Origin: Leucobacter sp.
GTDB taxonomy: Bacteria > Actinomycetota > Actinomycetes > Actinomycetales > Microbacteriaceae
NCBI GenBank assembly: GCA_031178565.1
Contig: JAPSIU010000092.1
Location: 1-9,372, forward strand
DNA: 9,372 nt
Reading direction: 5' to 3'
Part shown: in pieces, positions 1 through 6,978 of the stretch
Layout: each line of letters begins with the position of its first letter
Position numbering within the stretch: position 1 is the first letter of the stretch
Notes under the pieces: model-generated
Seen by the model: only the letters and a program-made list of their open reading frames with translations
Database searches by the model: none
Told to the model about the DNA's origin: nothing
Position numbers and translations under genes: made by a program

Positions 1-1
1 C

Positions 2-1033
2 TGCGACTGGAGAGCCTACGACGCCGTGCCCCACGAGGGGCCGGCGTGGGCGGGTTGGCTCGGCTACGGCCGCGCCGACGTCGTGGCCGCGGGATACGCC
101 GAGGCGGACCTCCTCATCTTCGTCGGCTGCACCCGCTCCGACGTGCTGAGCGATGGCTACACGCTCGGCTTCGACGCGGAGACGGTGCTCGTCTCGACCG
201 ATCCTGACGCGACCGCGCACGCAGGACGCATCGACCAGCAGATCCTCTCGACCCCCGCGGCCTTCGCGGAGGTGCTGCGCGGGGTCGATCCCGGAGCGGT
301 GCGCGGATCCCGCGACGACGCCTGGATGCTCGGCTGTTCGGAGGCGCAGGCGCTCGTCGCGGCGCATCGCGCCGACGCAGAGGCGCCCGGCTCTGTCGAC
401 GCCGCGGGACAGGGGCTGGACGCTGATCACGGCGTCGATCTCGGAGTCGCCTTCGGGCAGCTCGACGACCGCCTGGGCGGCGAGGCGGTCCTCACCTTCG
501 GCGCGGGCAACGCGACGATCTGGGCGCATCGCTTCGTCCGCCATCTCGCTCCCGCGAGCCTCGTCGGGGCGCGCAATGGCGCCATGGGGCTCGCGGTGCC
601 CGCGGCCGTGGCCGGATCCCTCATCTTTCCGGACCGGACCGTGGTCGCGGTCTGCGGCGACGGCGACTTCCTGATGAACGGCCAGGAGCTTGCGACGGCG
701 ATCGCCCACGGTGCGTCCCCGCTCGTCGTCGTCGTCGACAACGGCGTGTACGGCACGATCGTGCAGCACCAGCAGAAGCACTATCCCGGCCGGCCCTCCG
801 GAACCGCCATGTCGAATCCCGACTTCGCGGCCTGGATGAGGTCGTTCGGCGGCCACGGCGAGCGGGTCGAGCAGACCTCGGAGTTCGCGGAGGCGCTCGA
901 CCGCGCGCTCGCCGCAGAGGGGCCCGCGCTCATCCACGTCATCATCGGTTCGGACGTCATGCCGCCGGCGGGGGACGAGATCATGGACGGAGACCGGGGG
1001 ACCGCCCGGGCGATCGAGGGAGACGCGGCATGA
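2..1033 (+). CDS. Thiamine-diphosphate-dependent enzyme, acetolactate synthase-like (3' part; 5' end outside window)
   Basis: This is the central and C-terminal part of a ThDP enzyme of the acetolactate synthase/benzoylformate decarboxylase superfamily, which usually cleaves or joins 2-keto acids. The frame is open from base 2, so the GTG at 26 is probably internal and the N-terminal PYR domain with the catalytic Glu lies upstream of the window. Counting from codon 26, residues about 1-90 resemble the central domain, including an AEADLLIFVG segment typical of this fold. Residues about 155-320 are the ThDP-binding domain. The cofactor motif begins with GDGDF at about 211-215 and closes with the DN of VVVVDNGVYG at about 238-239. 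The stop overlaps the ATG of the next gene by 4 nt, implying translational coupling to the amidohydrolase. The superfamily is secure. The reaction is not, because substrate-determining residues and the N-terminus are missing; it need not be a biosynthetic IlvB. Confidence 0.88.
   Translation, partial: CDWRAYDAVPHEGPAWAGWLGYGRADVVAAGYAEADLLIFVGCTRSDVLSDGYTLGFDAETVLVSTDPDATAHAGRIDQQILSTPAAFAEVLRGVDPGAVRGSRDDAWMLGCSEAQALVAAHRADAEAPGSVDAAGQGLDADHGVDLGVAFGQLDDRLGGEAVLTFGAGNATIWAHRFVRHLAPASLVGARNGAMGLAVPAAVAGSLIFPDRTVVAVCGDGDFLMNGQELATAIAHGASPLVVVVDNGVYGTIVQHQQKHYPGRPSGTAMSNPDFAAWMRSFGGHGERVEQTSEFAEALDRALAAEGPALIHVIIGSDVMPPAGDEIMDGDRGTARAIEGDAA
1016..1022 (+). promoter_or_regulatory. Ribosome binding site of the amidohydrolase gene
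   Basis: The sequence GAGGGAG lies inside the end of the ThDP-enzyme gene, 7 nt before the ATG at 1030. It supports that start and the ATGA overlap. Confidence 0.65.
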
Positions 1034-2679
1034 GACTCGACCTGATCCTGCGCGCGCGGGAGATCCTGACGATGGACGGATCCCGCCCGCTCGCGACCGC
1101 GGTAGGTGTGATCGGCGGCCGCATCGTCGGATTCGACGAAGAGATCGCGGGGCTCGACGCCGAGCGCACCCTCGACTTCGGCGACGCGGTCGTCACCCCC
1201 GGCCTCATCGACGCGCACTGCCACACGGCCTGGTGGGGGCTCGGGCTCGCGGCCGTGGGCCTCGGCGGGGCCCGCGGTCTCGACGAGCTCTACGGCCTCA
1301 TCGAGGCGGAGGTGTCGAGGCTCGACGCGCTCGGCGATCCCGGCGCCTGGGTGCACGGCACCGGCTTCAACCAGGCGCACCACGGCGGGGCGTTCCCCGA
1401 CATCGCGCGACTCGACGAGATCACGGGGGATCGTCCGCTCTACCTGCGGCACACCTCGGGCCACGCGTCGATCACGAACACGGCGACGCTGCGCCTCGTC
1501 GGAGCGCTCGATCCCGGATTCGAGAACCCCGTGGGCGGGGTCGTCGTGCGCGACGCTTCCGGGGGTCCTACGGGCCTCGTGGAGGAGGCGGCTCAGGGGC
1601 TCGTGCAGGCGCTGCTGCTGCCGTACTCGACCGAGCGCCTCGTCGAAGCCCTCGATGCGGCGACGTCGCGCTACGCGGCGCAGGGCATCACGAGCTTCAC
1701 CGAGGCCGGAATCGGCGGCGGCTGGATCGGGCACAGCCCCGTCGAGGTCGCGGCCTACCAGGCGGCGGCCGAGAGCGGACGTCTGCACGCGCGCGCCCAG
1801 CTGATGCCGGCGATCGACGCGCTCCGTCCGCTCGAGGCGCACGCCTCGGACTTCTCCGGAGAGGGGACGGGTGCGGGCCTCGACCTCGGGATCCGCTTCG
1901 GCTTCGGCGACGCCTCCGTGCGCTTCGGGCACGTCAAGGTCTTTCTCGACGGTTCGCTCCTCGGGGCGACCGCCGCGGTGACCGAGGACTTCTGCGGGCA
2001 CGACCACAACCGGGGCTATCTGCTCGACGAACCCGGGGTCTATCGCGACCGGGCCCTTGCCGCGTACCGCGCGGGCTGGCCGCTCGCGCTGCACGCCATC
2101 GGCGACGCCGCGATCGACCTCGCCCTCGACCTCATCGAGGAGGCGCAGGAGCGCTACGGCCGGCTCGGAGCGCCCTGCCGCATCGAGCATTTCGGCATCG
2201 CGCGCCCGGACCAGGTGGAGCGCGCCGGGCGCCTGCGCATCGCGGTGACGCCGCAGGCCGGTTTCATCGGGCCGATCGGGGATCAGATGGCGGAGCGGGT
2301 GGGCGCGGAACGCGAGCCCTGGCTCTATCGCGGGCGCTCGGTGATCGACGCGGGCATCCTGCTCGCCGGGTCCTCCGATCTGCCGGTGGCGGACAACAAC
2401 CTCCGCCGCGGCATGCAGTCCGCGGTGGACCGGCTGACCGGCAGCGGGGCGACGCTCGGGGCGGACGAGGCGATCACACCCGAGGAGGCGCTGCGCACCC
2501 ACACCGAGTGGGCCGCCCGGGCGACGGGGCAGCTCGCCGACAAGGGCACCCTCGAGCGGGGCAAGCTGGCGGACTTCACCGTGTTCTCGGCGTCGCCGCT
2601 GAGCGCTCCGAGCATCGCGGACCTCGATATCGTGGCGACCGTGGTCGGCGGCGAGTTGAGCTACGACTCACGATCCTGA
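1030..2679 (+). CDS. YtcJ-type metal-dependent amidohydrolase (amidohydrolase family 3)
   Basis: This 549-residue protein has the usual YtcJ/amidohydrolase-3 length. It has an N-terminal beta-sandwich piece (residues 1-57) ending in VVTPGLIDAHCHT, with the metal-binding HxH pair at His63 and His65. A TIM-barrel domain follows. Later family landmarks are VKVFLDGS with Lys303, LALHAIGDAA with His355, RIEHFG with His387, and GSSDLPV with Asp450, the usual catalytic Asp position. The C-terminal sequence around 505-520 (GTLERGKLADFTVFS) is the classic return to the beta-sandwich. Members hydrolyse C-N bonds of amides or formamides; the N-substituted formamide deformylases belong here. The substrate cannot be predicted. 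No signal peptide is visible, so it is probably cytoplasmic. It overlaps the upstream ThDP gene by 4 nt and precedes the M20 hydrolase by 36 nt, which points to one transcript and one pathway. Confidence 0.9.
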   Translation: MRLDLILRAREILTMDGSRPLATAVGVIGGRIVGFDEEIAGLDAERTLDFGDAVVTPGLIDAHCHTAWWGLGLAAVGLGGARGLDELYGLIEAEVSRLDALGDPGAWVHGTGFNQAHHGGAFPDIARLDEITGDRPLYLRHTSGHASITNTATLRLVGALDPGFENPVGGVVVRDASGGPTGLVEEAAQGLVQALLLPYSTERLVEALDAATSRYAAQGITSFTEAGIGGGWIGHSPVEVAAYQAAAESGRLHARAQLMPAIDALRPLEAHASDFSGEGTGAGLDLGIRFGFGDASVRFGHVKVFLDGSLLGATAAVTEDFCGHDHNRGYLLDEPGVYRDRALAAYRAGWPLALHAIGDAAIDLALDLIEEAQERYGRLGAPCRIEHFGIARPDQVERAGRLRIAVTPQAGFIGPIGDQMAERVGAEREPWLYRGRSVIDAGILLAGSSDLPVADNNLRRGMQSAVDRLTGSGATLGADEAITPEEALRTHTEWAARATGQLADKGTLERGKLADFTVFSASPLSAPSIADLDIVATVVGGELSYDSRS

Positions 2680-2705
2680 TCCCAAACGGATCCCGGGACC
2701 GATTC

Positions 2706-2712
2706 GAAAGGA
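2706..2712 (+). promoter_or_regulatory. Ribosome binding site deciding among three ATG codons
   Basis: GAAAGGA precedes three consecutive ATG codons at 2716, 2719 and 2722. The gaps are 3, 6 and 9 nt respectively. The first is tight, so initiation at 2719 or 2722 is more likely than at 2716. Confidence 0.55.
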
Positions 2713-2715
2713 CAC

Positions 2716-4038
2716 ATGATGATGGAGCAGACCGGCGTCGAGCAGACCGGCGTCGAGCAGGCGGGCGCGCGGCGCGGCGCGGAGCAGCACGATCAGGACT
2801 TCCTCGCCGACTGGGCCATGCACTCCCGCTTCGGCGCGGTGGAGGGGGCGAACGGCGTCGACCGCCAGGCGGCGAGCGAGGCCGACGGTCAGCAGCGCAA
2901 ATGGTTCGCGCGGCTCCTCGATTCGCACGGGTTCACGGTGGAGCGCGACGCGATCGGCAACCAGTTCGGCCTGCTCGAGCTCGTGCCGGGCGCCCCGTAC
3001 GTGGTGACCGGGTCGCACATGGACTCGCAGCCCACGGCCGGGCGCTTCGACGGCGCGTACGGCGTCATGGCCTCGGCGCACGCGTGTTTCCGCGTGGCGG
3101 AGGAGCTGCGCGCCGACCCCTCGAAGGCGCGCCGCAACCTCGCGGTCGTCAACTGGTTCAACGAGGAGGGTTCGCGGTTCAAGCCGTCGATGATGGGCAG
3201 CTCGGTCTTCACGGGCAAGCTCCCGCTCACCGACGCGCTCGCGACGCGCGATCCGCACGGCGTATCCGTGAAGGAGGCGCTCGACGCGATCGAGGAGCGC
3301 GGTGGCCTCGAGGGTCTCGACGTCGCGTCGTACGCCGAGATCCACGTGCAGCAGGGGCGCAGCATGGAGGAGGACGGCGTCACGATCGGCCTTGTGAACG
3401 CGACCTGGGCGGCCCACAAGTTCGAGTTCCGGGTGACGGGGGAGCAGGCGCACAGCGGGTCGACGCTCATGGCCGATCGCCGCGACGCGCTGCTCGGCGC
3501 CGCGCGGCTCGTGATCGCGGCGCGCGAGCTCGTGGATCGGTTCGAGCCGGGCCTCCTGCACACCGCGTGCGGGGAGCTCAACGTCTACCCGAACTCGCCC
3601 GTCGTCGTCGCGAGCGAGGTGGGCCTGCTGATCGACCTGCGGTCGCCGAGCGCCGAGGTGATCCGCGCGGCGCACGCCTCGCTGATGGAGACCGTGGAGC
3701 GGGTGCGCTTCGAGGATCGCGTCGAGATCGAGGTCGTCGCCGAGCACAGCTGGGACCAGAACCCGTACCCCGAGGCGGGCGTCGAACTCGCGCGGGAGGT
3801 CGCGGAGGAGCTCGGGCTCGCGCACGACCGGGTGATGACGGTGGCGGGACACGACTCCACGAACATGAAGGACACGGTGCCGACCGTGATGCTCTTCGTC
3901 CCGAGCGTCGACGGCATTTCGCACAACCTCAAGGAGTTCACGCGCGACGAGGACCTGATCGCGGGGGTGAACCACCTCACGGGTGTGGTGCGCCGACTCG
4001 CGGCGGGTGCGCTGAGCGGGGCGCCGGGGTCCGACTGA
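2716..4038 (+). CDS. M20-family Zn hydrolase, N-carbamoyl-L-amino-acid hydrolase / allantoate amidohydrolase type
   Basis: The protein is about 440 residues, as expected for the carbamoylase branch of M20 peptidases (HyuC/AmaB, AllC, beta-ureidopropionase). These enzymes remove a carbamoyl or ureido group, releasing CO2 and ammonia. Visible metal-site elements are GSHMDS (His101), GRFDGAYGV (Asp112), NWFNEEGSRF (general base Glu150 and ligand Glu151), AEIHVQQG (His210), and GISHNLKEFT (His403) after AGHDSTNMKD. The dimerisation lid carries AHSGSTLMADRRDAL (about 245-259). The first 20 residues are a short pentapeptide repeat that looks dispensable, and family similarity begins near DFLADW at 28-33. 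Three ATG codons compete as start. The gene is third in the operon and convergent with the carboxypeptidase gene downstream. The family is secure. Which N-carbamoyl or ureido substrate is used remains open, and a few members act as ordinary amidases. Confidence 0.9.
   Translation: MMMEQTGVEQTGVEQAGARRGAEQHDQDFLADWAMHSRFGAVEGANGVDRQAASEADGQQRKWFARLLDSHGFTVERDAIGNQFGLLELVPGAPYVVTGSHMDSQPTAGRFDGAYGVMASAHACFRVAEELRADPSKARRNLAVVNWFNEEGSRFKPSMMGSSVFTGKLPLTDALATRDPHGVSVKEALDAIEERGGLEGLDVASYAEIHVQQGRSMEEDGVTIGLVNATWAAHKFEFRVTGEQAHSGSTLMADRRDALLGAARLVIAARELVDRFEPGLLHTACGELNVYPNSPVVVASEVGLLIDLRSPSAEVIRAAHASLMETVERVRFEDRVEIEVVAEHSWDQNPYPEAGVELAREVAEELGLAHDRVMTVAGHDSTNMKDTVPTVMLFVPSVDGISHNLKEFTRDEDLIAGVNHLTGVVRRLAAGALSGAPGSD
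2725..2769 (+). repeat. 15-bp in-frame tandem repeat at the M20 hydrolase N-terminus
   Basis: The unit gagcagaccggcgtc occurs twice without change (2725-2739, 2740-2754). A degenerate third copy follows (2755-2769). They encode EQTGV, EQTGV and EQAGA directly after three ATG codons. The unit length is a multiple of three, so copy-number change would not break the frame. Confidence 0.85.
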
Positions 4039-4052
4039 TGGCGCGGTGAACC

Positions 4053-4068
4053 CGGGGGTCAGCCCCCG
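4053..4068. terminator. GC hairpin between convergent genes, possible bidirectional terminator
   Basis: CGGGGG at 4053-4058 pairs perfectly with CCCCCG at 4063-4068 around the loop TCAG. The hairpin sits between the stop of the M20 gene (4036-4038) and the end of the carboxypeptidase gene, whose stop codon lies in the loop. Neither strand has a T-run after it, so it is not a canonical intrinsic terminator. It is simply the best candidate in the 20-nt gap. Confidence 0.35.
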
Positions 4069-5330
4069 CCCAGCACCGCGGCGGGGTGGGTGAAGCGCCA
4101 CCAGAAGCCGGGCTCGACGATCGCCTCGGCCGTGACCACCGGGACCGCCTCGGAACCCGTCGGCGTTTCGACCCGGATCACGCCCGCGACCCGGCCGGCC
4201 TTCCCCGCGTCGAGGGGCTTGAGCTCCGCGATCCTGCTCGCGGATTCTCCCGGGACCAGGACCGCGCTCGCGCTCGCGGTCGTGACGAGCGGGATATCCT
4301 CGCCGTCGACCGTGGTCGCCGTTCCGACGGTCTCGCCCTCGGCGACGAGCCCGACCGGCTGCGGTGCGGCCGCGAGCGCCGCGAGCGCGGCGCTCGTCGA
4401 CTGGATGCGCTCCTCCGCGGATCCGCGGCTCAGTGTGACCGCGATGCCCACGAGCTCGCGACCCGACGCACTGCTCTGCTGCGCCGCGACGAGGTTGTAG
4501 CCGGCCACGCTCGAGCGGCCCGTCTTCAGGCCCAGCATGCCGGGCGTCCGGGAGAGCAGGGGATTGGTGTTCTCGACGAGACCGATCCCCCACGGGAGCT
4601 CGGCGTGCGGCGTGCGGGTGAACTCCGCGATCGTCGGGTTCGCCAGGGCGAGACGCCCGATCCGCAGCACGTCCTCGGCGGTGGCCGTGTTGCCCTCGTC
4701 CATGCCGCTCGGTTCGACGAGGGTGAGTGACTCGATCCCGTGCTCGGCCTTCCACGCGTCGACCGCGGCGATGAAGGCGTCGTTGTCGCCGAACACCGAG
4801 TAGGCGTAGGCGGAGGCGAAGTCGTTCGCGGAGGGGAGGAGCATCAGCGTCAGCATCTGCCGCGTCGTGACCTCGGTGCCCACGGGGATCGGGTACGCGA
4901 CGCCGTCGCGCGCGAGGTAGTCCTCCTGCAGGGCGCGATCCCGCTCGGTCCAGACGTGCACCGTCCCCTCCGCGCCGGGGTCGAGGGGCTGCTGCTCCAG
5001 GCAGACGAGCGCCGTCACCAGTTTCGAGATGCTCGCGATCGGGTGAGTGTCGGCCGAGTTCGACCAGATCTCGTCGCGGTGCAGCCAGCCGACCGCGGTG
5101 GGGAGGGTGTGGGCGTCGACGATGGCCTGGGCCGACGCGGGATCGGCTGCCGACTCCTGCTCGGCGTCGGCCGCGAGCTCGACCTCGGGCGCCGGCGCCG
5201 TCGCGAGTGCGATGGCCGCGGTGTAGCCTCCGGCGAGGAGGACGCAGAGGGTGAGGAGCGTCACCGACAGGCGCCGGATGCGGCGGCGGGATGCGGCTCG
5301 TTTCAGGGCGGGATCGACGGCGCTGCTCAC
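4059..5330 (-). CDS. D-alanyl-D-alanine carboxypeptidase, peptidase family S11 (DacA-like PBP)
   Basis: This 423-residue serine DD-peptidase trims the terminal D-Ala from peptidoglycan stem peptides outside the membrane. All three penicillin-binding motifs are present: SISK at 100-103 (nucleophile Ser100, Lys103), SAN at 167-169, and KTG at 269-271. Residues 1-20 are strongly basic and residues about 21-44 hydrophobic, giving a signal anchor with an inside-positive tail and no obvious lipobox. An acidic, Ala-rich linker follows (about 45-68). The last 100 residues form a beta-rich domain ending in PGFWWRFTHPA, in place of the amphipathic anchor of enterobacterial PBP5. The start is GTG with no good ribosome site, but a -10-like hexamer lies six bases upstream, suggesting leaderless mRNA. 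The gene is divergent from the thiolase and convergent with the M20 gene, so it is probably transcribed alone. The family call is very firm. Confidence 0.93.
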   Translation of the reverse strand: MSSAVDPALKRAASRRRIRRLSVTLLTLCVLLAGGYTAAIALATAPAPEVELAADAEQESAADPASAQAIVDAHTLPTAVGWLHRDEIWSNSADTHPIASISKLVTALVCLEQQPLDPGAEGTVHVWTERDRALQEDYLARDGVAYPIPVGTEVTTRQMLTLMLLPSANDFASAYAYSVFGDNDAFIAAVDAWKAEHGIESLTLVEPSGMDEGNTATAEDVLRIGRLALANPTIAEFTRTPHAELPWGIGLVENTNPLLSRTPGMLGLKTGRSSVAGYNLVAAQQSSASGRELVGIAVTLSRGSAEERIQSTSAALAALAAAPQPVGLVAEGETVGTATTVDGEDIPLVTTASASAVLVPGESASRIAELKPLDAGKAGRVAGVIRVETPTGSEAVPVVTAEAIVEPGFWWRFTHPAAVLGGG

Positions 5331-5336
5331 GAAAAC

Positions 5337-5342
5337 AGCCTA
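5337..5342 (-). promoter_or_regulatory. -10 promoter element for a leaderless carboxypeptidase transcript
   Basis: Read on the minus strand, TAGGCT (matching TAnnnT) is followed by six bases, GTTTTC, and then the GTG start. That spacing would put the transcription start on the GTG itself, as in leaderless actinobacterial genes. No convincing -35 is visible 17-18 nt further upstream. The absence of a Shine-Dalgarno sequence agrees with this reading. Confidence 0.45.
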
Positions 5343-5486
5343 GTCGTCTCAGCGTTGCCGCTTTTGCACTCCCCGACCCTCGGAAGCTGTGCCAGGACGA
5401 CAGGCCACGGGGAGCACGGGTGCGTCAGAATGGGTGAGGAGGAGCAGCGCCGACGCAACCCGTCGCCGTCGCCGTTCAGAACCACC

Positions 5487-5493
5487 GAGGAGG
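5487..5493 (+). promoter_or_regulatory. Ribosome binding site of the thiolase gene
   Basis: GAGGAGG stands 6 nt before the ATG at 5500. It fixes this start over a GTG at 5389, which would add an Arg-rich, non-homologous 37-residue leader. The rest of the divergent gap (5331-5486) shows no clear plus-strand promoter to my eye. Confidence 0.75.
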
Positions 5494-5499
5494 CCACGC

Positions 5500-6675
5500 A
5501 TGACCGCACTGATCGCCGGGTACGCCCGCACCCCGTTCACCAGGTTCACGGGGCAGCTCGCGTCTCAGCCCGCGACCGTGCTGGGCGCGCACGCGGTGCG
5601 GGCCGCGCTGGGGCGCGCGGGAGTCTCTCCAGTCGACGTCGACGCGGTCGTCGCGGGCCAGGTGCTGCAGGCGGGCGCGGGTCAGAACCCGGCGCGCCAG
5701 ACCGCGGTCGGCTCCGGGATCCCGCTCGACGTGCCGGCGATCACGTTGAACGCCGTGTGCCTGTCCGGCGCCGAGGCGGTGTCGCAGGCCGCGCGGCTGA
5801 TCGACTCGGGCGAGGCCGAGATCGTCGTCGCGGTCGGTCAGGAGTCGATGTCGCTCGCGCCGCACGTGATCCCGATGCGCGCGGGCACCAAGTACGGCCC
5901 CGCGCAGCTGGTCGACACCGTGGACCACGACGGCCTCACCGACGCGTTCGAGCGCACCGCCATGGGCGCGCTCACCGAGACCGGGAACGCGCCGCTCGGC
6001 CTCACCCGCGAGGAGCAGGACGCCTTCGCCGCGCAGTCGCACGGGCGGGCCGCGGCTTCCGCCGAGTTCTTCGCCGGGGAGATCGAACCGTTCACCGTGA
6101 CGTCGCGGCGCGGCGACACCGTCGTCTCGGCAGACGACGGGATCCGCCCCGAGACGACCGCCGACAGCCTCGCGGGCCTGCGCCCGGCCTTCGCGAAGGA
6201 CGGCACGATCACGGCGGGCAACGCCTCCCAGATCACCGACGGTGCCGCGGCGCTCGTGCTCGTGGGCGAGGCCGCCGCCGAGCGGCTCGGGATCCGGCCG
6301 ATCGCCCGCGTCGAGGCGACCGCACTCGTCGCGGGACCGGACACGCATCTGCACTCGCAGCCGGCCCGCGCCATCTCTGCGGCGCTCGCCAAGGTCGCGG
6401 GGGGAGCCGCGACCTCGGACCTCGCCGCGGTGGAGATCAACGAGGCCTTCGCCGCCGTCGGCATTCAGTCGGTCCGCGAGCTCGGCCTCGACGACGCGAT
6501 CGTGAACGTGCACGGCGGAGCAATCGCTCTCGGGCACCCGATCGGCGCCTCGGGCGCGCGGATCGTCGGCACCCTCGCGCGGCAGCTCGCCTCGCTGGGC
6601 TCGGGATTGCTCGGCGCCGTCGGGATCTGCGGCGGAGGCGGCCAGGGCAGCGCCATCGTGCTCCGAGCGGTGTAG
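5500..6675 (+). CDS. Thiolase, probably acetyl-CoA C-acetyltransferase
   Basis: This 391-residue thiolase has the normal length of the tetrameric acetoacetyl-CoA thiolase group. It condenses or cleaves short beta-ketoacyl-CoA in the cytoplasm. Catalytic landmarks are NAVCLSG with acyl-accepting Cys87, NEAFA at 314-318, GGAIALGHPIGASGAR with His346, and GICGGGGQG with the second catalytic Cys377. The N-terminus IAGYARTPFTRF is standard. The RCxPRYGG and NRLCGSG signatures I associate with beta-ketoadipyl-CoA thiolase (PcaF) are absent, so a role in the protocatechuate pathway beside pobA is not supported by the sequence itself. One loop reads MGALTETGN where many homologs have an MGxTAEN-like sequence. 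The gene is divergent from the carboxypeptidase gene and is followed, in the same frame and after a single TAG, by the methyltransferase frame. Confidence 0.9.
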   Translation: MTALIAGYARTPFTRFTGQLASQPATVLGAHAVRAALGRAGVSPVDVDAVVAGQVLQAGAGQNPARQTAVGSGIPLDVPAITLNAVCLSGAEAVSQAARLIDSGEAEIVVAVGQESMSLAPHVIPMRAGTKYGPAQLVDTVDHDGLTDAFERTAMGALTETGNAPLGLTREEQDAFAAQSHGRAAASAEFFAGEIEPFTVTSRRGDTVVSADDGIRPETTADSLAGLRPAFAKDGTITAGNASQITDGAAALVLVGEAAAERLGIRPIARVEATALVAGPDTHLHSQPARAISAALAKVAGGAATSDLAAVEINEAFAAVGIQSVRELGLDDAIVNVHGGAIALGHPIGASGARIVGTLARQLASLGSGLLGAVGICGGGGQGSAIVLRAV

Positions 6676-6978
6676 GGCGGCGTTCGCATCTCAACGATCA
6701 GCTGGTCTGAGGACGGCGTCGAACACTCGGCCGCCTGGCACTCGGAGAGCGCGGCCCCGGCTCCGACGAGGGTCGTCCTCGTCGGGGACGACCTCACCGC
6801 GAACGCCGCACTCCGCCTCGCCCGTTCGGGCGCCGGACTGCTGTGGCGAGGCGACTACCACAACGCGCGGCAGCTGCTCCGCGCGCTGGACCGGCGGCTG
6901 CAGGGCCGGGGGCCGAAGACGGGGCGGGTCGCCGGAAGCTTCTCCGCCGACCGCGCGGCGCGCGCCGAACGCGCCCGG
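6676..6978 (+). other. Conserved N-terminal coding region of the methyltransferase lacking a canonical start codon
   Basis: Between the thiolase TAG (6673-6675) and the first in-frame GTG (6979) the frame stays open and reads as real protein. It holds ISWSEDG, then WHSES, VVLVGDDLTANAALRLA (6772-6822) and GLLWRGDYHNARQLLRAL (6835-6888). These match, from memory, the N-terminal part of a family of class I methyltransferases with GTALLWRGDFQNARQLL-like sequence. No ATG, GTG or TTG occurs in any frame from 6676 to 6842; the first GTG there, at 6843, is out of frame. Possible explanations are an ATC (6688 or 6697) or other rare start, a lost start, readthrough of the TAG, or a sequence error. That the stretch is coding is a good inference; how it is translated is unknown. 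Confidence 0.6.

Noticed and set aside
781..2502. A 573-codon minus-strand open frame opposite the amidohydrolase
   Set aside because: It is a shadow of the amidohydrolase codon pattern, with no conserved motif.
1233..4049. A 938-codon plus-strand open frame across the amidohydrolase and M20 genes
   Set aside because: Its product is a low-complexity Arg/Gly/Ala/Pro-rich string with no recognisable domain. It overlaps two genes with clear catalytic motifs, so it is a high-GC shadow frame.
2668..4755. A 695-codon minus-strand open frame opposite the M20 gene
   Set aside because: Its product is Arg/His/Asp/Val-rich, with no domain and no ribosome site. It is antisense to a gene with a full set of metal ligands.
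5389..5499. N-terminal extension of the thiolase from GTG 5389
   Set aside because: The extra 37 residues are Arg/Ser-rich with no thiolase similarity, while ATG 5500 has a strong ribosome site and the standard thiolase N-terminus.
5420..5499. A possible short upstream peptide beginning at ATG 5420, ahead of the thiolase
   Set aside because: It has no convincing ribosome site. Its frame simply runs on out of frame into the thiolase.
4740..6710. A 656-codon plus-strand open frame spanning the divergent gap and the thiolase
   Set aside because: It crosses the carboxypeptidase gene antisense and the thiolase out of frame, and its product is Arg-rich and low in complexity.
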